Of a DNA stretch of 64,000 nucleotides, positions 8,921 through 17,549 are shown in pieces. A program made the translations under genes and the position numbers. Below the pieces are notes generated by a model. That model was not told the DNA's origin. It saw only the letters and a program-made list of their open reading frames with translations, and ran no database searches. Where the stretch lies: contig NZ_FNDC01000001.1 of NCBI RefSeq assembly GCF_900099655.1, positions 605,796 through 669,795 of the forward strand. Reading direction: 5' to 3'. Source of the DNA: Planococcus glaciei. Lineage in GTDB: Bacteria > Bacillota > Bacilli > Bacillales_A > Planococcaceae. Numbering within the stretch: the stretch's first letter is position 1; the number at the start of each line of letters is the position of its first letter.

Positions 8921-9679
8921 ATGAAAACAACAATTTATCTGGACAACGAAAAATTCACGGCCGGCATGACGCTTAAAGACCCGGCCGAATTCGAAGGGAA
9001 CAATATGGCGCTCCATGTCTGTGAAAATCCGGCTCAAATTGTGGAAAACCGTGAAAAATTAGCGGCTTCTTTGGGCCTTGGGCTGAATGATTTTGTCTGT
9101 GCCCATCAAACGCACAGCGCGAATTTCCACCGGGCAACGACGGCTGACAAAGGGCGCGGTGCCGAGCGCCAGGAAACCGCCATTGCAGACACGGACGCCT
9201 TGTATACATATGAACCCGACTTATTATTGGCGAGCTTTTCTGCCGACTGCGTTCCGGTGATGTTTTTCCACGAAAAAAAGGGCCTTATCGGAGTCGTCCA
9301 TTCCGGCTGGCAAGGAACGGTCAAAGAAATTACGTTGAAGCTGTTCCAGCATTTGAAGCAGGAAGAACAATGCAGCCCGGAAGATTTTTACGTTCAGCTT
9401 GGCGCTGCGCTCAGCCAGGAGAAATTTGAAGTGGACGAAGACGTCTATATGAAATTCAAGAATCTCGGCTATGCAGCAGACTTCATGTATTTCAATGAAG
9501 CAAGCGGCAAATACCATATCGACAATCAGCTGACCGTCAAAAAGCAGTGTGAACTCGCCGGCATTCCGGGCAACCGCATTCACATCGACCGCACCTGCAC
9601 TTTTGAAAGCCCCGATGGCTTTTCTTATCGCCAAGACAAGAAAAGCGGCAGGCATTTGAGCTTTATTGTAAAAAAATAA
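8921..9679 (+). CDS. pgeF: Peptidoglycan editing factor PgeF (YlmD, multicopper-oxidase-like fold)
   Basis: Zinc-dependent enzyme of the DUF152/YfiH family, 252 residues, shown in E. coli to remove mis-incorporated L-serine from UDP-MurNAc intermediates. Older annotations call it laccase or polyphenol oxidase. The metal-binding residues sit in AHQTHS, FSADCVPVMFF and HSGWQGT. AAGGAGG lies 8 bases before the ATG. It stands alone here and ends at its own terminator. Confidence 0.9.
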   Translation: MKTTIYLDNEKFTAGMTLKDPAEFEGNNMALHVCENPAQIVENREKLAASLGLGLNDFVCAHQTHSANFHRATTADKGRGAERQETAIADTDALYTYEPDLLLASFSADCVPVMFFHEKKGLIGVVHSGWQGTVKEITLKLFQHLKQEEQCSPEDFYVQLGAALSQEKFEVDEDVYMKFKNLGYAADFMYFNEASGKYHIDNQLTVKKQCELAGIPGNRIHIDRTCTFESPDGFSYRQDKKSGRHLSFIVKK

Positions 9680-9700
9680 CGAAATTGACGATCTGCAAGT

Positions 9701-9738
9701 AAAAGCCGGCATCCGCAAAACGGGGCCGGCTTTTTTTC
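9701..9738 (+). terminator. Rho-independent terminator after pgeF
   Basis: AAAAGCCGGC / GCCGGCTTTTTTT hairpin with a strong T-run. Confidence 0.9.
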
Positions 9739-9874
9739 TTCAATATGAGGCCGGCACAGGCTTACTTTACCTTTGGATGGGGTAAACAAAAGCGAAATTG
9801 GTTCCGTTTTTTATGCAGGCAAAAAGGGTATTCCAGCTTTAATTCACTGTCAGAATCTGTTATATTCTAAAAAA

Positions 9875-9900
9875 TGAAACTTCTTTATGGTATGCTCGTA
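9875..9900 (+). promoter_or_regulatory. ECF sigma-W-type promoter of the pspA operon
   Basis: TGAAAC (9875-9880), exactly 16 bases, then CGTA (9897-9900) is the consensus of SigW envelope-stress promoters in Bacilli. It lies about 20 bases before the first gene of the DUF4178-pspA operon. In B. subtilis the pspA operon is also a SigW target, which supports the call. Confidence 0.85.
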
Positions 9901-9920
9901 TTTTTAAATGAGGTGAGAAG

Positions 9921-10436
9921 ATGGGATTTTTAAGCCGTTTATTTTACGGGACAGAAAAAGACAAAAAAGGGCCGGCCGTTGAAAAGCGGACATTGCGCAA
10001 TTTGCAGGTTAAAGATTTTGTAACGTATGACCTGATGGACTACGAAGTGGTCGGAAAAATCCATTACAACGACAGCGGCTACACATGGGACGCTTTTCAA
10101 TTGGCGTCTGCCGGAAAAAACATCTGGCTAAGCGTGGAAATGGATGACGAACTTGAAGTCGGCGTTTACGAAAAGATCCGGATTCCGGGGCTCGAACCCG
10201 GCAAAAAGGAAATCAGCTACGATGGAAAAACGTATTTTCTTGAAGAACAAGGACGCGCCTACGTCACTTCATTCGGCCGCAGCGAAAATGTAAACGGGGC
10301 AGAAATGGCCTATTACGAATACTTGGATGAAGCGGGAGAGTCGTATTTATCCGTGGAAGTTTGGGGCAGCGAAGTGGAAGTCAGCAAAGGCTATGAAATT
10401 GAAGAATACGAAGTCACCATTCTGGCGGGAAGCTAA
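9921..10436 (+). CDS. DUF4178-domain protein
   Basis: Predicted cytosolic protein of 171 residues with no signal peptide or membrane helix. It is beta-rich, with short repeated strands such as DYEVVGKIHY, TWDAFQL and YEEYEVTIL-like ends, and matches the DUF4178 family as I recall it. The function is unknown. Its conserved neighbours (PspA, DUF4247, DUF350, spermidine synthase-like) and the SigW-type promoter immediately upstream place it in an envelope-stress operon, where it is the first gene. It ends 19 bases before pspA. Confidence 0.75.
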   Translation: MGFLSRLFYGTEKDKKGPAVEKRTLRNLQVKDFVTYDLMDYEVVGKIHYNDSGYTWDAFQLASAGKNIWLSVEMDDELEVGVYEKIRIPGLEPGKKEISYDGKTYFLEEQGRAYVTSFGRSENVNGAEMAYYEYLDEAGESYLSVEVWGSEVEVSKGYEIEEYEVTILAGS

Positions 10437-10455
10437 CAAAACTGGAGGAGAGAAT

Positions 10456-11127
10456 ATGTTTCAATTTTTCAAGCGTGTACAAACTTATGTTGAATCCGAA
10501 CTAAATGCCGCACTTGATAAGGCGGAAGATCCGGTAAAAATGCTGGATCAGTTTATGCGGGATATGGCATTGGATATCCGGGAAGCCGAAACGGCCGTCG
10601 CCAAACAGTTAGCCAATGAAAAAATATTGAAAAAGAAATACGATGATGCCAGCAGCATGGTCGAAAAACGCCAGCAGCAAGCCGTGGAAGCGGTCGAAGC
10701 CGGAAATGAGGACTTGGCCCGCCGCGCGCTCGAAGACAAGCAGAACCATGTTGTTCAGGCGAATTCCATGAAAGAAGCCCACGAACGGGCAGCAAGCGAT
10801 TCGGCAGTGCTGCGCGAAAAATTGGCGGAAATGAAACGTGAATATGAACAAATGCAAATTAAAAAAGATTCCTTAAAAGCGCGCGCCGAATCTGCGAAAA
10901 CGCGGACGAAAATCAACCGCACCATGAGCTCCGTCGGAAGCGATGAATCGCGGCAAGGATTTGAGCGGATGGAAGAAAAAGTCATGCACCTGGAAGCGGA
11001 AGCCGAGACATCTGAAGACATGCGTTCTGGTTCCCGCAGCCTGGATGATGAATTTGAAGACCTTAAAAAAAGCAGCTCAGTAGACAATGAACTGGCCGCG
11101 CTTAAAAAACAGCTTGGAAAAGAATAA
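10456..11127 (+). CDS. pspA: PspA/IM30 (ESCRT-III-like) membrane-stress protein
   Basis: Peripheral membrane-remodelling protein of 223 residues. It is almost entirely alpha-helical coiled coil and highly charged, and opens with the amphipathic helix MFQFFKRVQTYVESELNAAL. The family segment AEDPVKMLDQFMRDM follows. GGAGGAG precedes the ATG at 10456, while a longer open frame overlaps the upstream gene. It is the second gene of the SigW-type operon. Downstream, a hairpin at 11131-11160 (CGGTCTGC / GCAGGCCG) without a T-run separates it from the lipoprotein gene and may stabilise the pspA message. Confidence 0.93.
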   Translation: MFQFFKRVQTYVESELNAALDKAEDPVKMLDQFMRDMALDIREAETAVAKQLANEKILKKKYDDASSMVEKRQQQAVEAVEAGNEDLARRALEDKQNHVVQANSMKEAHERAASDSAVLREKLAEMKREYEQMQIKKDSLKARAESAKTRTKINRTMSSVGSDESRQGFERMEEKVMHLEAEAETSEDMRSGSRSLDDEFEDLKKSSSVDNELAALKKQLGKE

Positions 11128-11187
11128 CGAACTGCGGTCTGCTCTTCTGCGGGCAGGCCGTTCCCGTTCATTTGGAGTGTGCGAGCA

Positions 11188-11742
11188 ATGAAAAAAAAGA
11201 AATGGCTAACGGGCCTATTGGCTGCAGTGCTCTTCTTGTCGGCATGCGGCAGCAGCCTGTCGCAAGCAGAGGACTACGTGGAAAACAATTATACCTTTGT
11301 CAATGCCGTTCAAAGTGACAGCGGCTCAAACAGCAGCGCCATGTTGTACCGGTCCGATAAAGATTTGGCCGGCACGGTGGCAGAGTTAAGTGAAGCGCAG
11401 GAACCGGATCAAGTCGGTGAAGAAATCGAAGGCCGGCAAGTACTGGTCTATGATGATGATTTCATCATATTGACAGAGGACCCGGACAATCCCGGCACTA
11501 CGCTGGTAGAAGTGGCAGATGAGGAATTTGTCCGAACCCATTATAATCCCGGCTTTTTCTCAGGGATGTTGCTTGGGTCTCTTTTAAGCAATCGGTTCGG
11601 ATCCGGCTGGAACCAGTCGCAGGCAACCCGCTGTGCACGCGGTGGATGCTATTCGGGCGGAGGCGGTTATAATTCCATTCCTTCAGCTACCACTGGACGC
11701 GGTTCGACATTCCGCGGCGGCGGACCGGGTGTTGGAAAATAA
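11188..11742 (+). CDS. DUF4247 lipoprotein
   Basis: Predicted membrane-anchored lipoprotein of 184 residues. The signal peptide MKKKKWLTGLLAAV is followed by lipobox LSAC (Cys20). The central domain contains LVYDDDFIILTEDPDNPGTT and FVRTHYNPGFFSGM, which fit DUF4247. The C-terminus is rich in glycine and arginine and carries a CARGGC pair of cysteines. The ATG at 11188 is used because GGAG lies 10 bases upstream, and a GTG at 11179 would abut that site. The function is unknown. Its place inside the PspA operon suggests surface sensing or stabilisation of the membrane complex. Confidence 0.8.
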   Translation: MKKKKWLTGLLAAVLFLSACGSSLSQAEDYVENNYTFVNAVQSDSGSNSSAMLYRSDKDLAGTVAELSEAQEPDQVGEEIEGRQVLVYDDDFIILTEDPDNPGTTLVEVADEEFVRTHYNPGFFSGMLLGSLLSNRFGSGWNQSQATRCARGGCYSGGGGYNSIPSATTGRGSTFRGGGPGVGK

Positions 11743-11765
11743 ATCATAGCAAAGGAGCTTGACCC

Positions 11766-12161
11766 GTGAATTCATTCTTACTGACTTTTTTGTATTTCCT
11801 CGCAGCGATTGCTGTGGTTCTTGTTGGATTGGTCATTTTCGAGTTATTGACCAGAAAATACAAGGACTGGGAAGAAATCAAAGAAAACAATACGGCAGTC
11901 GCTTTGTCGATTGCCGGAAAAATTATCGGTACCTGTATCATCCTTACGTTTTCCATCCTGCACAATGACACCATTTTGGAAACCGTCGTCTGGGGGCTTT
12001 TCGGATTGCTTCTGCAATTCATCGCTTACTTCCTGTTCGAACTGCTGACTCCCCGCTTTTCAGTGGAAGTCCAGTTGAAAGAACGCAATACGGCGGTAGG
12101 CATCATTTCATTCGCCGTTTCAGTTGGATTGGCGTTCGTCATCGGCGCCTCGATTACATAA
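11766..12161 (+). CDS. DUF350 membrane protein
   Basis: Integral membrane protein of 131 residues with four hydrophobic segments forming two pseudo-repeats (each with ...FELLT... followed by ...NTAV...). This matches DUF350 (E. coli YjfL). The start is GTG with AAAGGAG 8 bases upstream. DUF350 genes recur next to PspA-like, ATP-grasp and spermidine-synthase-like genes in many bacteria. The biochemical role is unknown. It is cotranscribed between the lipoprotein and the aminopropyltransferase-like gene, with 13 bases to the latter. Confidence 0.85.
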   Translation: MNSFLLTFLYFLAAIAVVLVGLVIFELLTRKYKDWEEIKENNTAVALSIAGKIIGTCIILTFSILHNDTILETVVWGLFGLLLQFIAYFLFELLTPRFSVEVQLKERNTAVGIISFAVSVGLAFVIGASIT

Positions 12162-12174
12162 GGCGGTGTTTTGA

Positions 12175-13731
12175 ATGGGATTAGAACAAGAATCCGTCCG
12201 GCAAAGCCGGGCGATTTACTATGCATCCGGGATTGTTTCCATCTGCGGCATCATCTTTGAAGTATTATTCGGAGCGCTTGGTTCCTACATTTTAGGAGAT
12301 GGTGTGAAGCAGTATACGCTCACCATCTCTCTTTTTTTAACCGGCATGGGCATTGGCGCGTATATCAGCGAGAAAATGACGCGCCATTTGATTGCGTCGT
12401 TCATCTGGATTGAATATTCCATCGGCATCATCGGCGGCTTTTCGGCGATGCTGCTGTTTGGCGTTACCGCTTACCTGCCGCCCGGCACAGGTTCGCTGTT
12501 CTTGTACAGCGTCATCCTGATTGTCGGTTCTTTGACTGGGGTGGAACTGCCGATTTTGATCCGAAAAGCGAATGAAATCGGGGTATCTCTCCAAAAAAGC
12601 GCGGCCAAAGTGCTGTTTTCCGACTATGCCGGCGGTCTTGTCGGCGGGCTGCTCTTTTTGTTCTTGCTGCGCCCTTATTTCGGTCTGGTGAAAACGTCTT
12701 TTCTCGTCGCTCTGATCAACGTGGCAGTCGCACTTTGGATTGTCTTCCGCTTTAAGCACGAACTCAAACGGTTCAAGCTCCATGCTGCATTCGGCGTTTT
12801 TTTCCTGGCCATTTTGATCGTCGGCGCTTTGTTCGGTGAACAGGCGGCATTCCATTTTGAGCAGCAGCTCTACAAAGATCCGGTGATTTTTTCCGAGCAG
12901 ACCGCTTACCAGAAAATCATTTTGACGAAGCAGCAAGGCGATACCCGCCTGTATCTGGACGGACAGCTGCAGTTCAGTTCGCTGGACGAACACCGCTACC
13001 ATGAAATTCTCGTCCATCCTCCGATGGCCGCAGCTGCCCGCCACGACCGCGTCCTGGTTCTTGGCGGCGGCGACGGATTGGCGGTCCGCGAACTGTTGAA
13101 ATATGACGATCTTGGACAAGTCGATTTGATCGACCTGGATCCGAAAATGACCGAACTCGCAAAGACCAATCATTTGCTGACGGAACTGAACGGCGGTTCC
13201 CTCTCCAACCCGAAAGTCCATGTGGTCAACGAGGATGCGTTCCGCTTCCTTGAGAGCGCTGACGGCTTCTATGACGTCATCATCATCGATTTGCCCGACC
13301 CGAACAACGAATCGCTCAACAAACTGTATACGACGGAATTCTACTCGCTTGCCCGCAACCATCTGCAGCCCGACGGCGCCATGATGGTCCAGGCAACAAG
13401 CCCCGTATTTGCGCCGCAAGTGTACTGGACCATCGATAAGACAATCCAGTCAACCGGCCTTCAGACGGAAAACCTCCACGCCGACATTCCAAGTTTCGGC
13501 GGATGGGGCTACGTGCTGGCATCGCGTTCTGAAGTGCAGGCGGAAGGCCTCCGAATCATTGAAGACACAGAGTATCTGACCACAGATCTGCTGCCGGCAC
13601 TCACTGCGTTTGGGAAAGACGAAGATGCCGTAATCGAAGACGGCAACGGCAAGCTCATCGCCTTGGAACCCAATTCGCTGATCCGGCCGAATCTGATTGG
13701 GATTTACGAGAAGTCCTGGACGAATTATTAA
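12175..13731 (+). CDS. Membrane-bound spermidine synthase-like protein (aminopropyltransferase fold)
   Basis: 518 residues. About seven membrane helices occupy residues 15-225, followed by a cytosolic spermidine-synthase domain (about 240-470). In that domain LDGQLQFSSLDEHRYHE, GGGDG (297-301) and DLPDP (372-376) correspond to the decarboxylated-SAM and acceptor sites. Soluble SpeE enzymes lack the membrane half. The fused form belongs to a family repeatedly found with PspA and DUF350. Transfer of aminopropyl to putrescine is not proven. A membrane or envelope substrate is an inference from the fusion and operon. It is the last gene, ending at a strong terminator. Confidence 0.88.
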   Translation: MGLEQESVRQSRAIYYASGIVSICGIIFEVLFGALGSYILGDGVKQYTLTISLFLTGMGIGAYISEKMTRHLIASFIWIEYSIGIIGGFSAMLLFGVTAYLPPGTGSLFLYSVILIVGSLTGVELPILIRKANEIGVSLQKSAAKVLFSDYAGGLVGGLLFLFLLRPYFGLVKTSFLVALINVAVALWIVFRFKHELKRFKLHAAFGVFFLAILIVGALFGEQAAFHFEQQLYKDPVIFSEQTAYQKIILTKQQGDTRLYLDGQLQFSSLDEHRYHEILVHPPMAAAARHDRVLVLGGGDGLAVRELLKYDDLGQVDLIDLDPKMTELAKTNHLLTELNGGSLSNPKVHVVNEDAFRFLESADGFYDVIIIDLPDPNNESLNKLYTTEFYSLARNHLQPDGAMMVQATSPVFAPQVYWTIDKTIQSTGLQTENLHADIPSFGGWGYVLASRSEVQAEGLRIIEDTEYLTTDLLPALTAFGKDEDAVIEDGNGKLIALEPNSLIRPNLIGIYEKSWTNY

Positions 13732-13745
13732 TAGGTAAGCAAATG

Positions 13746-13785
13746 AAAAAGGTGCTGAAGCGTAAAAGCTTCAGCACCTTTCTCG
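13746..13785. terminator. Bidirectional terminator
   Basis: GGTGCTGAAGC / GCTTCAGCACC hairpin with an A-run before and T-rich sequence after. It serves the PspA operon and probably the convergent HAD gene. Confidence 0.9.
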
Positions 13786-13821
13786 TTTATTAGGGTGTAT
13801 TCAAACAACCCGCGTTATCGC

Positions 13822-14439
13822 TTAAAATATTTCCAATAGCTCATTGAATTCATCGATGGCGTAGTCGTAATCCTCTACTTCGCCGAAACCGTATTTCGCA
13901 AAGACAAAAGGAATGCCCGCGTCTTTGGCCGCTTTCCGGTCCCCCGCTGTATCTCCGACATACACCGAATCTTTCAAGCCGTTGCGTTCCATAATCAGCT
14001 TGATGTTTTCTCCTTTTGACAGCCCGGTACGCCCCGGGTTCTCAAAGTCCTGGAAGTATTTATCTAAGCCGTGATAGTCATAGAAGGCTTCAATATAACC
14101 TTCCTGGCAATTGCTGACGATGAACAATCTGTATTTCTCCGATAAGGCACGGAGCACGTCTTCCAGGTTCTCATAAAGAACACCGCCCCGTTCGCTGATA
14201 AAATCGCCTTCGATTTCCCCGCAGGACTGAATGAGTTCATTATGCATCTCAGCATTCAGATGCGGAAACAGCTTTTGCATGATTTCATGCATCTGCAGCC
14301 CCATCGTTTCTTTCAAGTGCTGCTTTGTCAGCGTATGATCTATTTTGTCGTTCTGCTCAATCGCTTTGTTCCATGCCATGACGACGGTTTCCCGCGAGTC
14401 CCACAGCGTTCCGTCCAAGTCAAAAATGATGCTGTCCAT
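13822..14439 (-). CDS. HAD-superfamily hydrolase (phosphoglycolate phosphatase-like)
   Basis: Cytosolic phosphatase of 205 residues. Motif I is FDLDGTLWDS at the N-terminus, motif II is FIVSNCQ, a lysine lies in GLSKGENI, and motif IV is VGDTAGD. A helical cap lies between motif I and motif II. The ATG at 14439 (MDSIIFDLDG) has GGAGAGG upstream, while an earlier ATG would add 11 residues unlike the family. The substrate cannot be assigned. It has no operon partner. Confidence 0.88.
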   Translation of the reverse strand: MDSIIFDLDGTLWDSRETVVMAWNKAIEQNDKIDHTLTKQHLKETMGLQMHEIMQKLFPHLNAEMHNELIQSCGEIEGDFISERGGVLYENLEDVLRALSEKYRLFIVSNCQEGYIEAFYDYHGLDKYFQDFENPGRTGLSKGENIKLIMERNGLKDSVYVGDTAGDRKAAKDAGIPFVFAKYGFGEVEDYDYAIDEFNELLEIF

Positions 14440-14535
14440 TAAACCCTCTCCTCTGAACTGATATGCCTCCATTCTACCCTTTTCGGACGGGAAACCAAAC
14501 CATGTTGCCCCCCGCCTGCTTCTACCGAAAGAACG

Positions 14536-15285
14536 CTATTCTTTATTGTTCCTTAATCCTACCCAGGCACCCACAACCACGATTCCGACCAGAACGCTCC
14601 AGAAAATGGCTGTCCAGGCGAATGAATGCGGAAAATCATGGGGCAGGACATGGATTTTTTCATGGGACAAGGTCATGACCAAGAGCTTGACGCCGACCCA
14701 ACCGACGATGATGAAAGCGGCAGTTTCCAGCTGCGGATAAGTTTCGAGCAGCTGGACAAATTTATGCGCCGCAAACCGCATGATGACCACGCCAATCAAT
14801 CCTCCGCTCAGCATGACCACAAACGGTCCGGCATTGATGCCGCCGATATTCGTTTCACCCAGATGCGGCAAAGTCAGCGCTAAGGCAACAGCGGCCAGCA
14901 TCGAGTCGACGGCAAAGGCAATATCCGCGATTTCGATTTTTAATACTGTGGTCCAAAAACCCGAACCTTTCTTCACTTTCAGGATCGTGCCGTCTCCCTG
15001 CCCTTTCCGCTGGTCGTATATGTGCTTAAATGCAATGAATAATAAGTAAGCTGCTCCGAGTGCCTGAATCTGCCAGACGCCCACCAAAAGCGTAATCATA
15101 AAAAGAGCGGCAAACCGGAAGATAAAAGCGGCAGCCAACCCGTAGAACAGGGCTTTCTTTTTCTGCTCCCCCGGCAGATGCCGGACCATCACTGCCATGA
15201 CGACCGCATTATCTGCAGCCAGAATTCCTTCCAGCCCCACCAGAACCAGCAGGACCCAAGCATATTCCAATAAGATGGCTCCCAT
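14536..15285 (-). CDS. TerC-family integral membrane protein
   Basis: 249 residues with about seven to nine membrane helices. The acidic family motif GLEGILAADNAVVMAVM lies near the N-terminus and a second acidic motif, EIADIAFAVDSML, lies in the middle. Both are typical of TerC proteins, several of which export manganese or load it onto exoenzymes in Bacilli. The ATG at 15285 (MGAILLEY) follows GGAGG at 7 bases. No manganese riboswitch was seen in the 229 bases between it and the divergent LysR gene, so metal specificity remains open. Confidence 0.85.
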   Translation of the reverse strand: MGAILLEYAWVLLVLVGLEGILAADNAVVMAVMVRHLPGEQKKKALFYGLAAAFIFRFAALFMITLLVGVWQIQALGAAYLLFIAFKHIYDQRKGQGDGTILKVKKGSGFWTTVLKIEIADIAFAVDSMLAAVALALTLPHLGETNIGGINAGPFVVMLSGGLIGVVIMRFAAHKFVQLLETYPQLETAAFIIVGWVGVKLLVMTLSHEKIHVLPHDFPHSFAWTAIFWSVLVGIVVVGAWVGLRNNKE

Positions 15286-15514
15286 TCTTTTTCCTCCCAT
15301 AGGATTGGACATCTGATAAAGTGATCTTCTGCCGATAAAGAAGCTTTTTCTATACTATACTAAGGAAACAGAATAATTGACTAAATTTTCCGCTATTTAA
15401 AGAAAAAAATTTGGCAAGCAGATGAATAATGTCTTTTCCCTCTCTTTTTCCGGCTCTGATATGGTAATGTTTCGGTATAGGCGAGGATGCCATAAGAAGT
15501 AAGGGGAAGAAGCA

Positions 15515-16387
15515 ATGAACGAACGTGACTGGCTTATTTTAAAAGTGCTATATGAAAAAAAGAACATCACGAAAACGGCCGAAAGTTTGTATATTTCTCA
15601 GCCTTCTTTAACTAAAAGAATTCAGCAAATAGAACAGGAATACGGACGGACTCTTGTTGTCCGCGGGGCGAAAGGCGTCCAATTTACCACAGAAGGCGAA
15701 TACCTGGCAAAATGCGCAGATGAAATGCTCGAGCGCCTTTACCGGATTAAGGACCATATCCTGAGCATGGGTGAGGAAGTCAGCGGCACTTTACGGTTAG
15801 GCGTTTCAAACTATATCACCCGGCATAAACTCCCCGTCCTACTCAGACTATTTGGAGAACAATTCCCGAAAGTGAATTATAAAGTGCATACAGGCTGGAG
15901 CCGTGACGTGTTTAACCTTGTCTATAATCAGGAAGTACATGCCGGAATTGTACGCGGCGATTATAACTGGCCCGGCCCAAAACATCTTTTGTTTGAAGAA
16001 AATCTTTGCATCGTGTCGAAAGAAAAAATAGGTCTCCACGATCTTCCTTCTTTGCCGAGGATTGAGTATGAAACAGACAGTCTTTTAAAAAAGATGATCG
16101 ATCATTGGTGGAGCGGTACATTTTCAAAGCCGCCGCTGCTTGGAATGGAAGTGGACAAAGCAGACACCTGCAAAGAAATGGTATTGAATGGCCTCGGGTA
16201 CGGCATTCTTCCCAGTGTCCTTGTTGAACATTCGGAAGGCCTTCATCAAATCAACTTGAAGGACGAATTTGGAAATCCGTTAGTAAGAAGAACATGGCTG
16301 CTTTACCATGAAGAAGCTCTTCAATCGAAAGCAGCTAAAGAATTTATTCAATTTGTGCAGACAATCGATTTTAAAAATCAATTATAA
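15515..16387 (+). CDS. LysR-family transcriptional regulator
   Basis: 290 residues. The N-terminal helix-turn-helix (NITKTAESLYISQPSLTKRI, about 17-36) is followed by the periplasmic-binding-protein-like effector domain (about 90-285). A GGGG-containing site precedes the ATG. It is followed by its own terminator and then an AEC-family transporter gene on the same strand, which is a plausible target. TerC lies divergently upstream. The effector is unknown. Confidence 0.9.
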   Translation: MNERDWLILKVLYEKKNITKTAESLYISQPSLTKRIQQIEQEYGRTLVVRGAKGVQFTTEGEYLAKCADEMLERLYRIKDHILSMGEEVSGTLRLGVSNYITRHKLPVLLRLFGEQFPKVNYKVHTGWSRDVFNLVYNQEVHAGIVRGDYNWPGPKHLLFEENLCIVSKEKIGLHDLPSLPRIEYETDSLLKKMIDHWWSGTFSKPPLLGMEVDKADTCKEMVLNGLGYGILPSVLVEHSEGLHQINLKDEFGNPLVRRTWLLYHEEALQSKAAKEFIQFVQTIDFKNQL

Positions 16388-16421
16388 AAAGAGCGGAGAT
16401 TTATTCCCCGCTCTTTTTTGA
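16386..16421 (+). terminator. Rho-independent terminator after the LysR gene
   Basis: AAAAAGAGCGG / CCGCTCTTTTTT hairpin (loop agatttattc) with a strong T-run. Confidence 0.9.
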
Positions 16422-16598
16422 TGTCATTGATGTCATTTTTCTGCCTTCCGCTATTCCTTTTTTCTATGCCTATCCATCTACTATTGGTATTTTAATTAGC
16501 TTCTTAATCGCCTTATGATTAATAGCAGAACTCCAAATAAGATGGATAACTTAGAAGCCAGAAGCATTGATCGCTTTTTCGGAAGGGAAGAACCGCAT

Positions 16599-17528
16599 AT
16601 GGAAGTTTTATTGCTCATTATCGTCAACGTCATTTTGCCGGTCTTTCTGCTGATTGGTGCAGGTGCTGTTCTTCATATCCGCTATTCACTGGATATGAAT
16701 ACATTGGCAAAATTGAATACGTATCTTTTAATGCCGGCTCTGAGCTTTGTTAATATTTATCAGAATGAAATAGATGCCCATACGCTGTTTCATGTCCTCA
16801 GCTTTTTAATCCTCCAAAGCCTTTGTCTGATGGCTTTGAGTGCCGGGATAGCAAAAGCGGCTAAATTCGATAACAGCCTCTCCGCGACCTTTAAAAACAG
16901 CGTAGTTCTCGTTAATTCCGGCAATTTCGGCTTGCCAATCAGCCAGCTGGTCTTCCATCAAAACCCGTTGGGGCTGTCCATTCAGATTATCGTCTTGATT
17001 TTTCAGAATCTGCTTACCTATACATACGGCTTGTATAATTCCGTATCGGTCAATACCAAGGGGCTGCAGGCAATGAAGGTTTTCCTGAAAAATCCGGTCA
17101 TCTACGCTTTTTTGGCCGGCCTTCTTTGCCACTCTCTATCCATCCAGATTCCAGGCTTTATCTGGACGCCGATTGAAAATTTAGCTGATGCATTTCTGGC
17201 AATAGCTTTAGTTACACTCGGCGCACAGAGCGCATCGCTTAAGCTGATCCGGTTTTCGTTGCCGCTGATTTTAAGTATCGTTGGCCGTCTGATCCTTTCC
17301 CCGGTTATCGCCATCATAGTGATTTTGAGCTTGGATCTTGAAGGGACTACAGCACAGGCCTTATTCATCGCCAGCTCTTTTCCGACTTCCAGAAACAGTT
17401 CTCTCTTCGCTCTGGAATATGGAAATCATCCCGAATACGCTGCTCAAGCTGTACTGATGTCTACTGTATTCAGCATTGCTACGGTGACTGCGATTGTCTA
17501 TTCGGCAAAAATATTATTTCCAGGATAG
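16599..17528 (+). CDS. AEC-family (auxin efflux carrier/malate permease-like) transporter
   Basis: Membrane transporter of 309 residues with about ten helices and the family signatures NSGNFGLPI and ASSFPTSRNSSLFALEYG. The ATG at 16599 (MEVLLLIIV) puts the first helix at the N-terminus as in relatives. The open frame extends 28 codons upstream to 16515 without hydrophobic or family-like sequence. It lies downstream of a LysR regulator, and export or import of an organic acid under its control is an inference. Confidence 0.83.
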   Translation: MEVLLLIIVNVILPVFLLIGAGAVLHIRYSLDMNTLAKLNTYLLMPALSFVNIYQNEIDAHTLFHVLSFLILQSLCLMALSAGIAKAAKFDNSLSATFKNSVVLVNSGNFGLPISQLVFHQNPLGLSIQIIVLIFQNLLTYTYGLYNSVSVNTKGLQAMKVFLKNPVIYAFLAGLLCHSLSIQIPGFIWTPIENLADAFLAIALVTLGAQSASLKLIRFSLPLILSIVGRLILSPVIAIIVILSLDLEGTTAQALFIASSFPTSRNSSLFALEYGNHPEYAAQAVLMSTVFSIATVTAIVYSAKILFPG

Positions 17529-17549
17529 CTCAACTTTGTTGGACCGGCA

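Noticed and set aside
12337..13419. 360-codon open frame on the minus strand inside the spermidine synthase-like gene
   Set aside because: Shadow of the real plus-strand gene; composition is low-complexity Asp/Gln/Arg-rich and no ribosome binding site or family match is visible.
15286..15514. Manganese (yybP-ykoY) riboswitch upstream of the TerC gene
   Set aside because: The conserved core of that riboswitch class could not be found on the minus strand.
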